Counted from the stretch's first letter, positions 8,117 to 18,878 are shown. The stretch is DNA of 64,000 bases from Photobacterium profundum (GCF_003026285.1 NZ_PYOD01000001.1:186001-250000), one strand, 5' to 3'. The notes: a model not told the origin generated them from the letters alone. Numbers and translations: made by a program.

Positions 8117-10579
8117 ATGTCTGTTAGCAGAAGAAGTTTTCTTAAAGGCTTAGCGACAACAAGTGCAGTATCTGTAATTGGTCCTAGCCTACTAGCATCA
8201 TCAAAAGCGATGGCAGCTGAAACAACAGGAACATGGAAAACATCCGGTTCTCACTGGGGTGCATTCCGTGCCCACGTTTATGCAGGTAAAGTACAAGAAA
8301 TTAAACCACTAGAAATGGATAAATACCCTACTGACATGCTGAACGGCATCAAGGGAATTATCTACAGCCCATCACGTGTTCGTTACCCAATGGTGCGTCT
8401 AGATTGGTTGAAGAAACACAAATACAGTGGCGAAACTCGTGGTAACAACCGCTTTATCCGTATGACGTGGGATGATGCGCTTGATTTGTTCTACCGCGAA
8501 CTAGAGCGCGTTCAAAAAGACTACGGTCCATGGGCATTACACGCAGGTCAAACTGGCTGGCGTCAAACAGGTCAGTTCCACAGCTGTACTAGCCACATGC
8601 AACGTGCTGTCGGCATGCACGGTAACTTCATCACAAAAGTAGGCGACTACTCGACAGGTGCAGGCCAAACTATTCTGCCTTACGTATTAGGTTCGACAGA
8701 AGTTTACGCGCAAGGTACATCTTGGTCTGAAATTCTTGATCACAGTAAGAACATCGTACTGTGGGCAACAGATCCAGTGAAAAACCTGCAAGTTGGCTGG
8801 AACTGTGAAACACATGAATCGTTCGCATACCTTGAACAACTGAAAGAGAAAGTTGCAAAAGGCGAGATCAACGTACTGTCTGTTGACCCAGTGAAAAACA
8901 AGACACAACGTTTCTTGGGCAACGACCACATGTATATCAACCCGCAAACTGACGTAGCATTCATGCTGGCAGTTGCGCATACCTTGTACACTGAAGATCT
9001 TTACGACAAAGAATTCATCAAGATGTACTGCTTAGGTTTCGACGAATTTGTGCCTTACTTCATGGGTAAGAGCAAAGACAACATCGAAAAAACACCTGAG
9101 TGGGCAGCGGAAATTTGTGGTTTACCTGCTGATGAAATCCGTGACTTTGCACGTATGTTGGTTTCTGAGCGTACTCAGATTCTATTTGGTTGGTGTATTC
9201 AACGCCAAGAGCACGGTGAACAGCCTTACTGGATGGGTGCTGTAATCGCAGCCATGGTAGGTCAAATTGGTTTACCTGGTGGCGGTGTTTCTTACGGTCA
9301 CCATTACAGTTCAATTGGTGTTCCATCAACAGGTTTCGCGGCACCAGGTGGCTTCCCTCGTAATGTTGACGAAGGTCAGAAGCCTAAATGGGATAACAAC
9401 GACTTTAACGGTTACAGCCGTACTATTCCTGTAGCTCGTTGGGTTGATTGTTTGCTTGAACCAGGTAAAGAAATCAAATACAACGGTTCTAAAGTTACCT
9501 TGCCTGATTACAAAATGATGATAATCAGTGGTAATAACCCGTGGCATCACCACCAAGACCGTAACCGTATGAAGCAAGCTTTCCAGAAGCTTCAAACGGT
9601 TGTGACCGTCGATTTCGCTTGGACGGCAACCTGTCGTTTCTCTGACATAGTGCTGCCAGCTTGTACACAATTTGAACGTAACGATATTGATGTTTACGGT
9701 TCATACAGTGGTCGTGGTTTGGTTGCGATGCATAAGTTAGTTGACCCGTTATACCAATCGAAAACTGACTTCGACATCTTTACTGAATTGTCTCGTCGTT
9801 TTGGTCGTCATAAAGAATATACCCGTGGCATGGATGAGATGGAGTGGGTTCGCTCATTGTACTCTGACTGTCGTGACGCAAACAAAGCCAAGTTCGATAT
9901 GCCTGAGTTTGACGAATTCTGGTCAAAAGGTGTACTTGATTTTGGTGAAGGTAAACCATGGGTTCGCCATGCTGATTTCCGTGAAGATCCTGAAATCAAT
10001 GCACTAGGCACGCCATCAGGTTTCATTGAAATTTCAAGCCGTAAGATCGACCGTTTCGGTTACGAACACTGCCAAGGCCACCCTATGTGGTTCGAGAAGA
10101 GTGAACGTTCTCACGGTGGCCCTGGTTCGAAGAAACACCCATTCTGGATGCAGTCTTGTCACCCTGATAAGCGTCTGCACTCTCAAATGTGTGAATCTGA
10201 AGAAATGCGTGCAACTTACGCGGTGAAAGGCCGTGAGCCTGTATACATCAACCCGAAAGATGCTGCAGAAAAAGGCATCAAAGACGGTGATATCGTACGT
10301 GTATTCAATGACCGTGGTCAGCTACTTGCTGGTGCTGTTCTTAGCGATAGCTACTCTCGTGGTGTTATCCGTATCGAAGAAGGTGCATGGTACGGTCCGC
10401 TAAACGAAAAAGTAGGTGCTATTGATACCTATGGCGATCCAAATACCCTGACTCAGGATATTCCGTCATCAGAACTTGCTCAGGCAACAAGTGCAAACAC
10501 CTGCTTGGTTAACTTTGAGAAGTTTAAAGGTGAAGTGCCACCTGTTACTTCATTCGGTGGTCCGATCGAAGTAAGCTAA
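8117..10579 (+). CDS. torA: Periplasmic trimethylamine-N-oxide reductase, molybdopterin catalytic subunit
   Basis: Reduces TMAO to trimethylamine as the terminal step of anaerobic respiration; TMAO is abundant in marine animals and is also a piezolyte in the deep sea. The 820-residue protein begins with a twin-arginine signal (SRRSFLKG, AxA-type cleavage site SKAMAAE) and has no N-terminal iron-sulphur cysteine cluster, as expected for TorA/DmsO-type single-subunit reductases binding bis-MGD. The segment GDYSTGAG near residue 180 holds the likely molybdenum-ligating Ser, and the C-terminal molydopterin dinucleotide-binding domain has NDRGQ and YGDPN. I prefer the ATG at 8117; a TTG two codons earlier is better spaced from GGAG (8103-8106), so either could be used. 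The usual partner torD is not next to it. Confidence 0.94.
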   Translation: MSVSRRSFLKGLATTSAVSVIGPSLLASSKAMAAETTGTWKTSGSHWGAFRAHVYAGKVQEIKPLEMDKYPTDMLNGIKGIIYSPSRVRYPMVRLDWLKKHKYSGETRGNNRFIRMTWDDALDLFYRELERVQKDYGPWALHAGQTGWRQTGQFHSCTSHMQRAVGMHGNFITKVGDYSTGAGQTILPYVLGSTEVYAQGTSWSEILDHSKNIVLWATDPVKNLQVGWNCETHESFAYLEQLKEKVAKGEINVLSVDPVKNKTQRFLGNDHMYINPQTDVAFMLAVAHTLYTEDLYDKEFIKMYCLGFDEFVPYFMGKSKDNIEKTPEWAAEICGLPADEIRDFARMLVSERTQILFGWCIQRQEHGEQPYWMGAVIAAMVGQIGLPGGGVSYGHHYSSIGVPSTGFAAPGGFPRNVDEGQKPKWDNNDFNGYSRTIPVARWVDCLLEPGKEIKYNGSKVTLPDYKMMIISGNNPWHHHQDRNRMKQAFQKLQTVVTVDFAWTATCRFSDIVLPACTQFERNDIDVYGSYSGRGLVAMHKLVDPLYQSKTDFDIFTELSRRFGRHKEYTRGMDEMEWVRSLYSDCRDANKAKFDMPEFDEFWSKGVLDFGEGKPWVRHADFREDPEINALGTPSGFIEISSRKIDRFGYEHCQGHPMWFEKSERSHGGPGSKKHPFWMQSCHPDKRLHSQMCESEEMRATYAVKGREPVYINPKDAAEKGIKDGDIVRVFNDRGQLLAGAVLSDSYSRGVIRIEEGAWYGPLNEKVGAIDTYGDPNTLTQDIPSSELAQATSANTCLVNFEKFKGEVPPVTSFGGPIEVS

Positions 10580-10986
10580 TTAGTATTACTGCGTTGAGCT
10601 ATATCACTGCATATAGCTAATCAGTCAATAAGGGGTATTCATGGCATTACTTATTCAAGTAAAACATGGGTGCCCTTTTCTTTTTCATACCGGTAACGAT
10701 TCTCTACCCCCTTTAATTTCATTCTTACCAATCTATAGCCCTTCATTCATTGGCGACCACATTCATCTTGATACATATCGTCATTTGGCGCTTATCATTA
10801 AAAAGATCAATTACCCCACAGACCAAGTCTGAAGCGGCATCACACTCCTTGGCACTAAATACAAATTACATATTCTTTTTTCACATATCCCTTACATTTA
10901 ACCTGCAGAAAATGGGCACATTGCCGATAAAAAGAACATAAAAATAGAAACACACTGTATTTGACATCTGTAAAAGGAATAACCCG
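10580..10986. other. Intergenic region between torA and the chemoreceptor gene
   Basis: A perfect 8 bp hairpin without a T-run lies at 10597-10618 (AGCTATAT, six-base loop, ATATAGCT) just after torA and may slow transcription or protect the mRNA end. Short overlapping frames with no coding look fill the rest. GCCGATAA near the end is listed separately. No torD gene is present. Confidence 0.4.
10923..10930 (+). promoter_or_regulatory. Possible sigma-28 (FliA) -10 element
   Basis: GCCGATAA is identical to the -10 consensus of flagellar sigma-28 promoters and lies 56 bases before the chemoreceptor start, a usual place. The -35 region expected upstream (TAAAGTTT) is not well matched, so this is a candidate only. 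Confidence 0.4.
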
Positions 10987-12855
10987 ATGAAATTCAATCA
11001 CAAAATTGTGGCGACCTCTTCCGCCATTCTCTTAGTTGCGCTGTCTGCGCTCTCTGCTAATCAATATTTTAATATAAAATCGCAGATCCACTCACTGGTT
11101 ACTAAAAGTGTGGAAGAGATTGTATCGGGTATAGGGAGTACCGTTAACGCCGAATTAAACAGTCGTAAAGCGCTAGCCACCTATGCCACCAGCATGGCAG
11201 AAAAAAATCTAACGCTTGCTGAAATTGAAACTGTGATCAGTCAACCTATCGTAAAGAGTACTTTCTTACTTGCAGGGTTTGGTTTTGAATCAGATGGTAG
11301 TTTTGTGGGTAATGATCCAAGTTGGAATCCAGGTGCATCATGGGACCCCCGCTCTCGCCCTTGGTACAAAGACACCAAACAGGCAAATAGCATTGTAATA
11401 ACTGCACCGTATGCCGATTCAGTCAGTAATGAAATATTAGTATCAATCGCGACACCGGTGATGCAAAACAATCAGTTTAAAGGGGCAATATTCTTTGATG
11501 TCAGCTTATCTGGTTTAGCTGAGTTAGCGAACAAGGTTTCTTTGCTTGATGCAGGGTACATCTTCCTCGTTTCGGCTGATGGCACCATCATTTCACATCC
11601 AAATGCCAAATTAAATGGCAAACCAATGTCGAGTTTCTTGGGTAACACGTCAATATCTGATCAACCACAGAGCTTTGTAGCTGATGGCAAAGATCTAGAG
11701 GTATCATTCGACAAAATTGATGGTCAAGATTGGTACGTAGGTGTTGTACTCGATGAAAGCATCGCCTTCGCTGCCGTTGATGAGCTGAAAAACGATTCTA
11801 TCATCTATTCGTTGGTCGCATTGTTCGCTGGCATCATCGCCTTATTATTGGTATTTAAAGTTTTAATGCGCCCACTGCGCGAATTGAACGAAGCAATTCA
11901 AGACGTCGCATCCGGTCAGGGAGACTTAACCCGTCGTCTCGATACCAACACTGACGAAGAGTTCGCAGAATTAGCAAAAGGCTTTAATGCCTTCACTGAA
12001 AAACTACAGCACTTAATTATCGAAAGTAAGTCGCTAGGTGAAGATATTATGGCAGGTACCGAGCAAACGGCAGAAGGTGCAAAGCAATCAGCTAGCGCAA
12101 TGTCGACCCAGCTGCAAGAATTAGAGCAACTTGCGACAGCAATGAACGAGATGGCATCAACCTCATCTGATGTAGCGGGCAACGCCCAAGGTGCAGCCGC
12201 TTCAGCCCAAGAAGCCGATAACGCTGTTATTGAAGGAGCAAGTATTGTCTCTCATACCTCTTCAGCTATTAACGAGCTTTCAGAACAAATTGATCAGGCC
12301 GTAAACGTAGTTCGCGAACTGGAACATGCGACAGGCAATATTGAAACCATCTTAAAAGTCATTAATGAAATCGCAGACCAAACCAACTTGCTTGCGTTAA
12401 ATGCAGCAATTGAAGCCGCGCGTGCTGGTGATTCAGGCCGAGGTTTTGCCGTGGTCGCCGATGAAGTGCGCACACTGGCACAACGTACTCAGCAATCAAC
12501 GACAGAAATTCGCCAGATGATCGAGCAGTTACAATCTGGATCAAGCTCTGCCGTGACTGTTATGAGTCAAAGTAAAGAAACAGCAACCAATACGGTTATC
12601 AAAGCCCAAGAAGCAGATGGTGCGCTAGAGCGTATACGTGTTGCCATTCAGCAAATCAGCGATATGAATATGCAAATTGCCTCTGCAGCAGAAGAGCAAA
12701 GCTTAGTGGCAGAAGAAATCAACAGCAATACCATTAAGATAAAAGACTTATCTGAACAGGTTGCAAGCGCGGCGAATGGAGCCAACGACGCGATGGCAAT
12801 TCAAATTAATACCGTACGTGCCCAAGATGACATCATGAACAAGTTTGTGGTGTAA
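10987..12855 (+). CDS. Methyl-accepting chemotaxis protein with periplasmic Cache domain
   Basis: Inner-membrane chemoreceptor that signals to CheA. The 622 residues give a first membrane segment (about 9-27), a periplasmic region of about 250 residues with the dCache signature around [17 protein letters not shown] and [21 protein letters not shown], a second membrane segment near 275-297, a HAMP domain, and a long helical signalling domain with the highly conserved hairpin tip ([19 protein letters not shown]). No C-terminal CheR-docking pentapeptide of the NWETF type is seen; the protein ends NKFVV. The ligand is unknown; many dCache domains with this WYKD pattern bind amino acids or other small carboxylates and amines. 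It follows torA by 400 bases on the same strand and ends in a strong terminator. A sigma-28-like -10 fits flagellar-type control. Confidence 0.93.
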   Translation: MKFNHKIVATSSAILLVALSALSANQYFNIKSQIHSLVTKSVEEIVSGIGSTVNAELNSRKALATYATSMAEKNLTLAEIETVISQPIVKSTFLLAGFGFESDGSFVGNDPSWNPGASWDPRSRPWYKDTKQANSIVITAPYADSVSNEILVSIATPVMQNNQFKGAIFFDVSLSGLAELANKVSLLDAGYIFLVSADGTIISHPNAKLNGKPMSSFLGNTSISDQPQSFVADGKDLEVSFDKIDGQDWYVGVVLDESIAFAAVDELKNDSIIYSLVALFAGIIALLLVFKVLMRPLRELNEAIQDVASGQGDLTRRLDTNTDEEFAELAKGFNAFTEKLQHLIIESKSLGEDIMAGTEQTAEGAKQSASAMSTQLQELEQLATAMNEMASTSSDVAGNAQGAAASAQEADNAVIEGASIVSHTSSAINELSEQIDQAVNVVRELEHATGNIETILKVINEIADQTNLLALNAAIEAARAGDSGRGFAVVADEVRTLAQRTQQSTTEIRQMIEQLQSGSSSAVTVMSQSKETATNTVIKAQEADGALERIRVAIQQISDMNMQIASAAEEQSLVAEEINSNTIKIKDLSEQVASAANGANDAMAIQINTVRAQDDIMNKFVV

Positions 12856-12869
12856 GTTAGCTTAAAGTA

Positions 12870-12905
12870 AAAGACCGAACTGCATATACAGTTCGGTCTT
12901 TTTTA
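12870..12905. terminator. Bidirectional terminator between the chemoreceptor gene and oleD
   Basis: AAAGACCGAACTG and CAGTTCGGTCTTT form a 13 bp stem around a six-base loop, with T-runs at both sides when read from either strand. It serves the convergent chemoreceptor and ole transcripts. Confidence 0.9.
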
Positions 12906-12956
12906 TCTTTTCAATGGACAGTGTTATATACCGTATTGAACCCCTACTCGCACCAC

Positions 12957-14054
12957 CTAGGCGTTCAAAGTATGCTTTAACCGTTTCATACCGTCATCAA
13001 TACTTACCAGTGGTGTATAGCCCAAATCACGCTTAGCAGCACTAATATCAAAGTAATGACAGGTTGATAGCTGACGTGCAACAAAGCGAGTCATTATCGG
13101 TTCTTCTTTCTTATTCAATACGCCATATAGCCATTCTAATAATGCACCTACCTGATATGCTAACCCCGCGGGTACACGCTTTGTCACCTTGGGTAAATCA
13201 ACACACGATAAGATTTTATTGAGCATAGATGCCATAGTTATGGGTTCATCATTACTCAAAAAGTAAGCCTTTCCTGCACAAGTACTGCTTGGCTCGGTTA
13301 AACGTAATGCCGCTAAAATATGGGCATAGGCTGCATTATCGACATAAATGGTATCAACCAATTTATCTTCATGCCCCACAAGCTTTAAACGCCCTACTCT
13401 TGCACGTTCAATCACTCTAGGCACAAGGTGTGGATCGTTCGGGCCCCAAATAAGGTGGGGACGCAATGCGACCGTTTTTACTGATTTTCCATTGGCTGCC
13501 AGTACCATTTGTTCGGCAATGGCTTTAGATTCTGCATAGAAATTAAGGTAGCTATTGGCATACGGTGCCGATTCATCAATGCCTGTTTCATCACTACCTG
13601 CAAAGGTAACACTTGGCGTGCTGGTATAAACCAACTTATCGATACTCAGTTCTTGGCATGCCTCTATAATATTACGCGCACCATCTACATTTGGGCGGTA
13701 GTAATCGCTTTTAGAACCCCACACCCCTGCCTTTGATGCGACATGAAACACAAGATCACAACCTTGCATCGCTTGTAATAAATCAGACTTAGTACTGATA
13801 TCACCTTTCACCATGGTGACACCCATTTGCTCTAAATCAGGGTAACTGCCACGGGCAAAACCCGTGACTTGAATACCCGCAATACGTAGGTATCGACAAA
13901 TTGCTTTACCGAGAAAACCACCCGCCCCCGTAACAAATACATGTTTTACATTTGATGATAGCGAGAGCAGTGCCGTTTCTTCAGCAGGCAGCAGTTCACA
14001 GCAGGGTAACAGTTCACGGTTAAGCGGGCTTTTTAAGTGGGATGAAATACTCAT
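12957..14054 (-). CDS. oleD: OleD, NADPH-dependent 2-alkyl-3-oxoalkanoate reductase
   Basis: Reduces the beta-keto acid made by OleA to a 2-alkyl-3-hydroxyalkanoic acid, the second step of head-to-head olefin synthesis. The 365-residue protein is an extended short-chain dehydrogenase of the 3-beta-hydroxysteroid dehydrogenase type: the nucleotide-binding loop is [16 protein letters not shown] near residue 43, followed by the catalytic YAESK pair and a TPSV segment before it. An N-terminal extension of about 40 residues precedes the Rossmann fold, as in other OleD proteins. The ATG at 14054 overlaps the oleC stop in ATGA, which decides the start over an upstream in-frame codon. Last gene of oleABCD, followed by a terminator. 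Confidence 0.9.
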   Translation of the reverse strand: MSISSHLKSPLNRELLPCCELLPAEETALLSLSSNVKHVFVTGAGGFLGKAICRYLRIAGIQVTGFARGSYPDLEQMGVTMVKGDISTKSDLLQAMQGCDLVFHVASKAGVWGSKSDYYRPNVDGARNIIEACQELSIDKLVYTSTPSVTFAGSDETGIDESAPYANSYLNFYAESKAIAEQMVLAANGKSVKTVALRPHLIWGPNDPHLVPRVIERARVGRLKLVGHEDKLVDTIYVDNAAYAHILAALRLTEPSSTCAGKAYFLSNDEPITMASMLNKILSCVDLPKVTKRVPAGLAYQVGALLEWLYGVLNKKEEPIMTRFVARQLSTCHYFDISAAKRDLGYTPLVSIDDGMKRLKHTLNA

Positions 14055-15877
14055 GATGCTTTCCCTTCTTTTTGCGCCCATACAGCCAGTTTTTCTCTGA
14101 AGATCTTGGCGTTATGGCGTATATCAACCGGGAAATCGGGATGAATAAGAAAATCGACAATACCTACAGTTTGCTGATGATTAGCGCCAATCGTTTTAAG
14201 CTCGGCAAAAAACGTATTGCGGGCAGTATCATCCGTCAAGGTTGTGCCTTTATTAAGCTCAACACACAGCAGTGGCACAGTTTCACCATTACGCTCAATG
14301 CCTACCAATGCGGTACGCTTGACTGAAGAATGAGTATTAAATATACGTTCACAAGGAATAGAGAAATACGGCAGCTTGTCTGACGCAACAGCCGCGCGAT
14401 TGGCTTCAACACGATGAGCTTTACGACCACACATCCACAGTTGCCCGTTTTTGTCTAAGTAGCCCAAATCCCCCATGCGGTGACGTACAGTATCAGCCCC
14501 ATCGGTAATTTTAGCCTGAACGGTTGCATGATCACGGTGATAATACGCACAGCTCACCATAGGGCCTTTTACAACGATTTCACCAATTTGGTTTACAGGC
14601 AAACGTAACGTTTCGTCCCATATAGTAATTGGATCATCGGTGATTGCAATGATCGCAATATCGACACCATCAACCGCTTGGCCAACACAAATACCGCCAC
14701 CATTATCAGTGATATCCGTGGTTTGCATTAATCGGTCACTACCAATCATAGTAAGAGGTAATGATTCTGTCGCACCATAAGAATTCAGAACTTCGACCCC
14801 ATCCTTTAGCATTTTACTAAAGCGAGAAATAGACGAAATAGTGGCAGGTGCGCCAGCGGAAATAACACGTTTGATACTGGGTAATGTATGAGGTTTATGA
14901 CGCTGTGTACCCGCTTGTCCCAAACGCTCTATCAACGCAGGGTTCACAAACATATTGGTACATTGGTATTGTTCAATCGCAGCAAACAAACTGTCGGGAT
15001 TAGCTGTTATTGGTTTACTGGCATCCATATCAGGCACAATCGATGTCATACCTAAAGCTGGACCAAAAAGAGAGAATAACGGGAATGTAGCAAGATCACG
15101 CTCTCCGTGGGCGATACCATAATCATTTTTCAATACACTGATTTGTGCTTCAAACATTGCATGGGTATACACAACACCTTTCGGCGTACCTGTACTGCCA
15201 CTTGTAAATAGAATGGCAGCCATTTCATCATTTTTGAGCTTGGCAATATCGTAATCAACCGCTTGATGCATTTTACTACGCGGCTTAATAACAGTATTTC
15301 GCTTAAGCAATGCTTTTAGTGTTGTGCCACCAAAAATATTGGCAAACACATCATTTCCACCAACGGTGAGTAAACGTCTAACACTCGGTTTACCCCAACC
15401 AAATAAACAACGGGCAATATGTGCTTTAGGAATACCAATAAACGCATCGGGCTTAGCTTCATCAAAGCATTGCTTTAGGTTTTTAACCCCCATTCCGGGA
15501 TCCACCAAAATAGGAACAATACCCGCTTTGAATAACGCAAATGTAAGGGCAAAAAAATCAAGACTAGGCGTTACCATCAGTACCGCTTTCATGCCTCGTT
15601 TAATACCGTGATCATTCAGCGCTTGCGCAATCGCATTACTGTCAGTATTTAACTGTTCGAACGTTAACTCTTCGTAGCGTAGTTTGCCGAATAATGATTT
15701 TATTTGAACAGCAACAGCGAGTGAATCAGGCGTTTCTTTTGCTGCACGTGTTAAGTGGCGGCAAATATTGGCTTTATTAGCTTTATTAGCTTTATTAGCT
15801 TTATTAGCTTTCAAAGATGCTAACGTCGACGCCTCATCTGAATCGAAAGAGGCATCAGTCTCATGCCCTTTATCCAT
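14051..15877 (-). CDS. oleC: OleC, ATP-dependent olefin beta-lactone synthetase
   Basis: A member of the acyl-AMP-forming (ANL) superfamily; OleC converts the 2-alkyl-3-hydroxyacid to a beta-lactone with ATP. The 608-residue protein carries the P-loop motif [13 protein letters not shown], then NSYGATES and GDLGYLD, in the order typical of AMP-dependent synthetases. ATG at 15877 overlaps the oleB stop by one base (TGATG); a GTG codon directly before it is possible but less likely. The N-terminus, just before the conserved region, contains five successive Lys-Ala-Asn triplets (about residues 28-42) coded by a 9-base DNA tandem repeat, unusual for the family and prone to slippage. The ole context settles the function better than the domain alone. 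Confidence 0.9.
   Translation of the reverse strand: MDKGHETDASFDSDEASTLASLKANKANKANKANKANICRHLTRAAKETPDSLAVAVQIKSLFGKLRYEELTFEQLNTDSNAIAQALNDHGIKRGMKAVLMVTPSLDFFALTFALFKAGIVPILVDPGMGVKNLKQCFDEAKPDAFIGIPKAHIARCLFGWGKPSVRRLLTVGGNDVFANIFGGTTLKALLKRNTVIKPRSKMHQAVDYDIAKLKNDEMAAILFTSGSTGTPKGVVYTHAMFEAQISVLKNDYGIAHGERDLATFPLFSLFGPALGMTSIVPDMDASKPITANPDSLFAAIEQYQCTNMFVNPALIERLGQAGTQRHKPHTLPSIKRVISAGAPATISSISRFSKMLKDGVEVLNSYGATESLPLTMIGSDRLMQTTDITDNGGGICVGQAVDGVDIAIIAITDDPITIWDETLRLPVNQIGEIVVKGPMVSCAYYHRDHATVQAKITDGADTVRHRMGDLGYLDKNGQLWMCGRKAHRVEANRAAVASDKLPYFSIPCERIFNTHSSVKRTALVGIERNGETVPLLCVELNKGTTLTDDTARNTFFAELKTIGANHQQTVGIVDFLIHPDFPVDIRHNAKIFREKLAVWAQKEGKAS
15768..15812 (-). repeat. 9-base tandem repeat inside oleC
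   Basis: About five copies of TTAGCTTTA (plus strand) encode the repeated Lys-Ala-Asn triplet at the OleC N-terminus. Because the unit is a multiple of three, gain or loss of copies would lengthen or shorten the protein without a frameshift. Confidence 0.8.
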
Positions 15878-16788
15878 CACAAATCTGCCTCGCTTGGCTT
15901 GTTATCAGTTTCTAATGGCGTCTTCATAAAATCTGAAATAAGCGGTACAACCTCATCGCAGGCATCTTCTAATATGTAGTGTCCGCAATCTTCAAACTCA
16001 TGCACTGTCGCATGTGGCATTTTTTCACGCCATACAGCTAAGAAGTGCTTATCAAATACAAAATCTTTCAAGCCAAAACAAATAAGCGTTGGAACGTGCG
16101 AGAACTTCGGCAAACTTGCAGCGATCTCAGAGACAAACTCGTAGTTTCGGTCCCCTTTTCTTAATGGAATATCTTGCACAAAACGTAACGTAGAAATACG
16201 ATTTGCCCAAGAATTGAAAGGAGAAACATACGCTTTACGCACTTCAGGGCTCATTGGCTTACGCTTAACGCCAATATAAGAAGCAATGGACGAAAATGCA
16301 TTAAAACCACGTACTAAGCCTGTGCCTAATAACGTATTACGGCAAATCCATAATGCCCACGGAAAAGGTTTAGTATCAGGTAAATGGAAAGCACCTGTAT
16401 TGAGTATCACTAAACGTTTAATGCGGTCAGGATAACGAGCCGCATAACCCATGCCGATCATTCCCCCCCAGTCATGTACGACAAGGGTAATATTTTCACG
16501 TATTTCAAGGTGTTCAAGTAACGCTTCGAGATCATCGATACGGTTCTTTAACGTATAGTCATAACCCGTGTCATCGGGTTTATCCGATAAACCACAACCG
16601 ATATGGTCAGGTACGATACATTGGTGGTTCTGGCTTAATTCCGTCACCAAATTACGGTAATAGAAAGACCAGCTCGGGTTACCATGAACCATAACGACAG
16701 GTTCACCCTGCCCTTCATTTACGTAATGGAGTTTGTGCCCATTGCGGCTAAGAAAATTACGTTTAAAGGGAAACAACGTGTCTAACAT
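15877..16788 (-). CDS. oleB: OleB, alpha/beta-hydrolase beta-lactone decarboxylase
   Basis: Removes CO2 from the beta-lactone to release a cis internal olefin, the last step of the pathway; it belongs to the haloalkane dehalogenase branch of alpha/beta hydrolases. The 303-residue protein has the oxyanion region [14 protein letters not shown] and the nucleophile elbow VVHDWGG with the catalytic Asp at residue 106, and a late CGHYILED holding the catalytic His. Taken alone it would be called a haloalkane dehalogenase; its position between oleA and oleC makes OleB much more likely. The ATG at 16788 has AAGGA seven bases upstream; a TTG two codons earlier is the only nearby alternative. It overlaps oleC by one base. 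Confidence 0.9.
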   Translation of the reverse strand: MLDTLFPFKRNFLSRNGHKLHYVNEGQGEPVVMVHGNPSWSFYYRNLVTELSQNHQCIVPDHIGCGLSDKPDDTGYDYTLKNRIDDLEALLEHLEIRENITLVVHDWGGMIGMGYAARYPDRIKRLVILNTGAFHLPDTKPFPWALWICRNTLLGTGLVRGFNAFSSIASYIGVKRKPMSPEVRKAYVSPFNSWANRISTLRFVQDIPLRKGDRNYEFVSEIAASLPKFSHVPTLICFGLKDFVFDKHFLAVWREKMPHATVHEFEDCGHYILEDACDEVVPLISDFMKTPLETDNKPSEADL

Positions 16789-16942
16789 GACCAATCCTTG
16801 ACTATTCTCAGCATGGAATTACCCATCCTGTTTTTGTAACTATTTCGGTATTTGCACTAAGCATTTATCAGTAACCATCTCTGCTGTTTCATTTTCATGC
16901 ACTTTTAATATGAATTAAAAATGAAACAACGATAAGGTTTGA

Positions 16943-17992
16943 TTACCACTTTAGCCCTAACATCATACAGTTAAGTCCACTACCTATACCTAGAAAACTC
17001 ACATTATCGCCTGATTTTAAGAAACCATGGTCGTGAGCCATTGCAGCGGTAGCAGGTAAAGAAACACTGCCCATATTGCCCATTAGCTTATAGGTAGGAA
17101 ATTCTTTATTTACTGGAATATTGAGGGCATTAAGGACTTGTCGACGATTCGAAGCGCCAACTTGGTGACAAATAACTTTATCTACATTTTCAACAACCCA
17201 GTCACGCTGTGCTAAGAAATGTGACCATGTATCACGCGCCAGTTGCACACCTTCTTTCAGAAGGGTTACGCCATCTGTTCGCATAAATTCACGGTACAGC
17301 TGAGGTCCTACTTCTTGTAAACCCCACTGACACAGATCATGATGCTCTGGTGCTGATAAGTGGCTAGCACCTAAGAGCTGATGCTGGCGCTCATTGTGAA
17401 GAGGAAGGCTACCATCTGTTAATATCACAGCAACAGCACCTGAACCACCCGTCAAGGTCGCTAAAGATTGTGCAAAATTCTGCATTGTCGGTTCGGCAAG
17501 CATGTGGTCAATAGTAATATCAACAATATGACGGGCAGATTCACATGAAACCACTAATCCAGCTTTGATTTGCCCTAGTTCGATACGATTTGCGATATCA
17601 AGAATGCCCGAAAGTACGCCTAAACACGCATTGCTGATGTCATAGATAGCCGTATTTTTTGATACACCTAATTCAGCTGCAATACGGCAAGCTGTTGCGG
17701 GTTCATGCTGATCTCGGCATACACCGGTGTACACAACAGCACCTAAATCTCCAACATTGATACCCGTTTCATCGATCGCTTTACGGGCTGCTAATAATGC
17801 GCCATCAGATAAAACGTGACCTTTCGGCCACCATCGACGCTCTTCTATTCCAGTAAGTGCTGCCAGTTGGCCCATAGGAATGCGGAATTTTTGATATAAA
17901 GGGGCTAAACGGGATTCTAACTCAGAACTCGAAACCACTTGTGGTGCTAGCTCGTAAGCTAGACTATTGATAAACACGCTAGAATATTTCAT
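16943..17992 (-). CDS. oleA: OleA, head-to-head acyl-CoA condensing enzyme
   Basis: Thiolase-fold enzyme that condenses two long acyl-CoA chains without an ACP partner to a 2-alkyl-3-ketoacid, starting long-chain olefin synthesis. The protein of 349 residues (from MKYSSVFINS) matches the length and N-terminus I recall for Shewanella OleA. The nucleophilic Cys is at residue 123 in ISNACLGVLSG, the catalytic-base region is DQHEPAT near 97, and the His and Asn lie in ICHQVGASNRRQ. A GTG seven codons upstream (18013) is a possible alternative start. Annotated alone it would be a 3-oxoacyl-ACP synthase III; the complete oleBCD downstream supports OleA. There is a gap of 154 bases to oleB, longer than those between oleB, oleC and oleD. 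Confidence 0.92.
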   Translation of the reverse strand: MKYSSVFINSLAYELAPQVVSSSELESRLAPLYQKFRIPMGQLAALTGIEERRWWPKGHVLSDGALLAARKAIDETGINVGDLGAVVYTGVCRDQHEPATACRIAAELGVSKNTAIYDISNACLGVLSGILDIANRIELGQIKAGLVVSCESARHIVDITIDHMLAEPTMQNFAQSLATLTGGSGAVAVILTDGSLPLHNERQHQLLGASHLSAPEHHDLCQWGLQEVGPQLYREFMRTDGVTLLKEGVQLARDTWSHFLAQRDWVVENVDKVICHQVGASNRRQVLNALNIPVNKEFPTYKLMGNMGSVSLPATAAMAHDHGFLKSGDNVSFLGIGSGLNCMMLGLKW

Positions 17993-18052
17993 TAAGCTAT
18001 ATAACTTGCTCACTATCTCGGCGAAAAGTGCCGATCATCGTTATTATGGGTT

Positions 18053-18177
18053 TATACCAAAACAACCTCAATTCATCATAAGAACTTGGCTGGAGACCCA
18101 GTAAAAAGCAAATAAATGGCATTCAACCACCGATTTTAATCTCACAGATCCCTACGACTTGAGGTAACTTGGGTATA
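18053..18177. repeat. Short palindromic element (125 bp) between oleA and the thioesterase gene
   Basis: It begins TATACCAAAACAACCTCAA and ends TTGAGGTAACTTGGGTATA, so the ends are inverted repeats matching at 15 of 19 positions. The right end is the same as in the two longer elements at 54657 and 61349, but the interior is different and shorter. It carries no gene and sits in the divergent control region of ole and pfa, starting 60 bases before oleA. Confidence 0.65.
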
Positions 18178-18417
18178 GTAACGCGCCATTTGAGCAAGAA
18201 AACTCGCATGATTCAATAAAAACTGTCATATAACGAGATGTGGCTAGCTTGTACGACCAGTTTTAAATCATTTGAATTTACAGACTGTAACCATCAAGGT
18301 AGGCACGTTCATATTGAGTTACACCACTTGGGTTATTCCGCCTAACAATGGGCACCAATTAGCATAATGATATTATTATGCTTGTACATTCAGACCTTCA
18401 TGAGAGTTGTTGCAGCA

Positions 18418-18819
18418 ATGAGTAAAATTTATCACCACCCAGTGCAAATCTATTACGAAGATACTGATCATTCTGGTGTGGTTTATCACCCAAATTTTTT
18501 AAAGTATTTTGAACGTGCACGCGAACACGTTATTGATAGTGATAAACTCGCCACATTGTGGAACGATCACGGATTAGGCTTTGCCGTATACAAAGCGAAT
18601 ATGATTTTTCAAGATGGTGTGGAATTTGCTGAAATCTGCGATATTCGCACATCGTTCACATTAGATGGCAAGTACAAAACACTGTGGCGTCAAGAAGTCT
18701 GGCGACCAGGTGCAAGTCGTGCTGCCGTTATTGGTGATATTGAAATGGTATGTTTAGATAAAGAAAAACGCTTACAACCTGTACCTGCTGATATTCTCGC
18801 TTCGATGATGGCTGATTAA
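18418..18819 (+). CDS. Hotdog-fold acyl thioesterase (Orf6 of PUFA gene clusters)
   Basis: Thioester hydrolase of the 4-hydroxybenzoyl-CoA thioesterase/YbgC type. The 133-residue protein opens with the family signature IYYEDTDHSGVVYHPNFLKY, in which the Asp of DHSGVVYH is the catalytic residue, and has the usual hotdog length. A thioesterase called Orf6, encoded beside the P. profundum pfa genes, has been studied as a candidate for releasing acyl chains from the PUFA synthase; this gene has the same kind of place, 1.1 kb upstream of pfaA on the same strand. The ATG at 18418 is chosen because the signature starts a few residues later; ATGs at 18367 and 18400 are in frame. It could equally supply free acids or limit acyl-CoA available to OleA. 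Confidence 0.85.
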   Translation: MSKIYHHPVQIYYEDTDHSGVVYHPNFLKYFERAREHVIDSDKLATLWNDHGLGFAVYKANMIFQDGVEFAEICDIRTSFTLDGKYKTLWRQEVWRPGASRAAVIGDIEMVCLDKEKRLQPVPADILASMMAD

Positions 18820-18842
18820 ATACGTATCGCCCCCTGCACTGT

Positions 18843-18878
18843 CTGTCATTTTCATGTTTACCTACATGCGAATGACAG
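18843..18878 (+). terminator. Hairpin after the thioesterase gene
   Basis: CTGTCATT and CATG pair with CATG and AATGACAG around an eight-base loop, with a two-base internal mismatch. No T-run follows, so it may be a processing or weak termination site rather than a classical terminator. Confidence 0.45.

Noticed and set aside
8670..10226. Several open frames on both strands inside torA
   Set aside because: They overlap a complete, clearly conserved coding sequence and have no ribosome binding sites or family likeness; they are shadows of its codon use.
10641..10941. Two overlapping short frames after torA, the first with AAGGGG upstream
   Set aside because: Composition looks non-coding and they overlap each other and the promoter region of the chemoreceptor gene. 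The first has a passable ribosome binding site but no recognisable protein feature.
16943..17992. Calling this gene fabH (3-oxoacyl-ACP synthase III)
   Set aside because: The thiolase fold fits, but the N-terminus, length and the complete oleBCD downstream fit OleA better.
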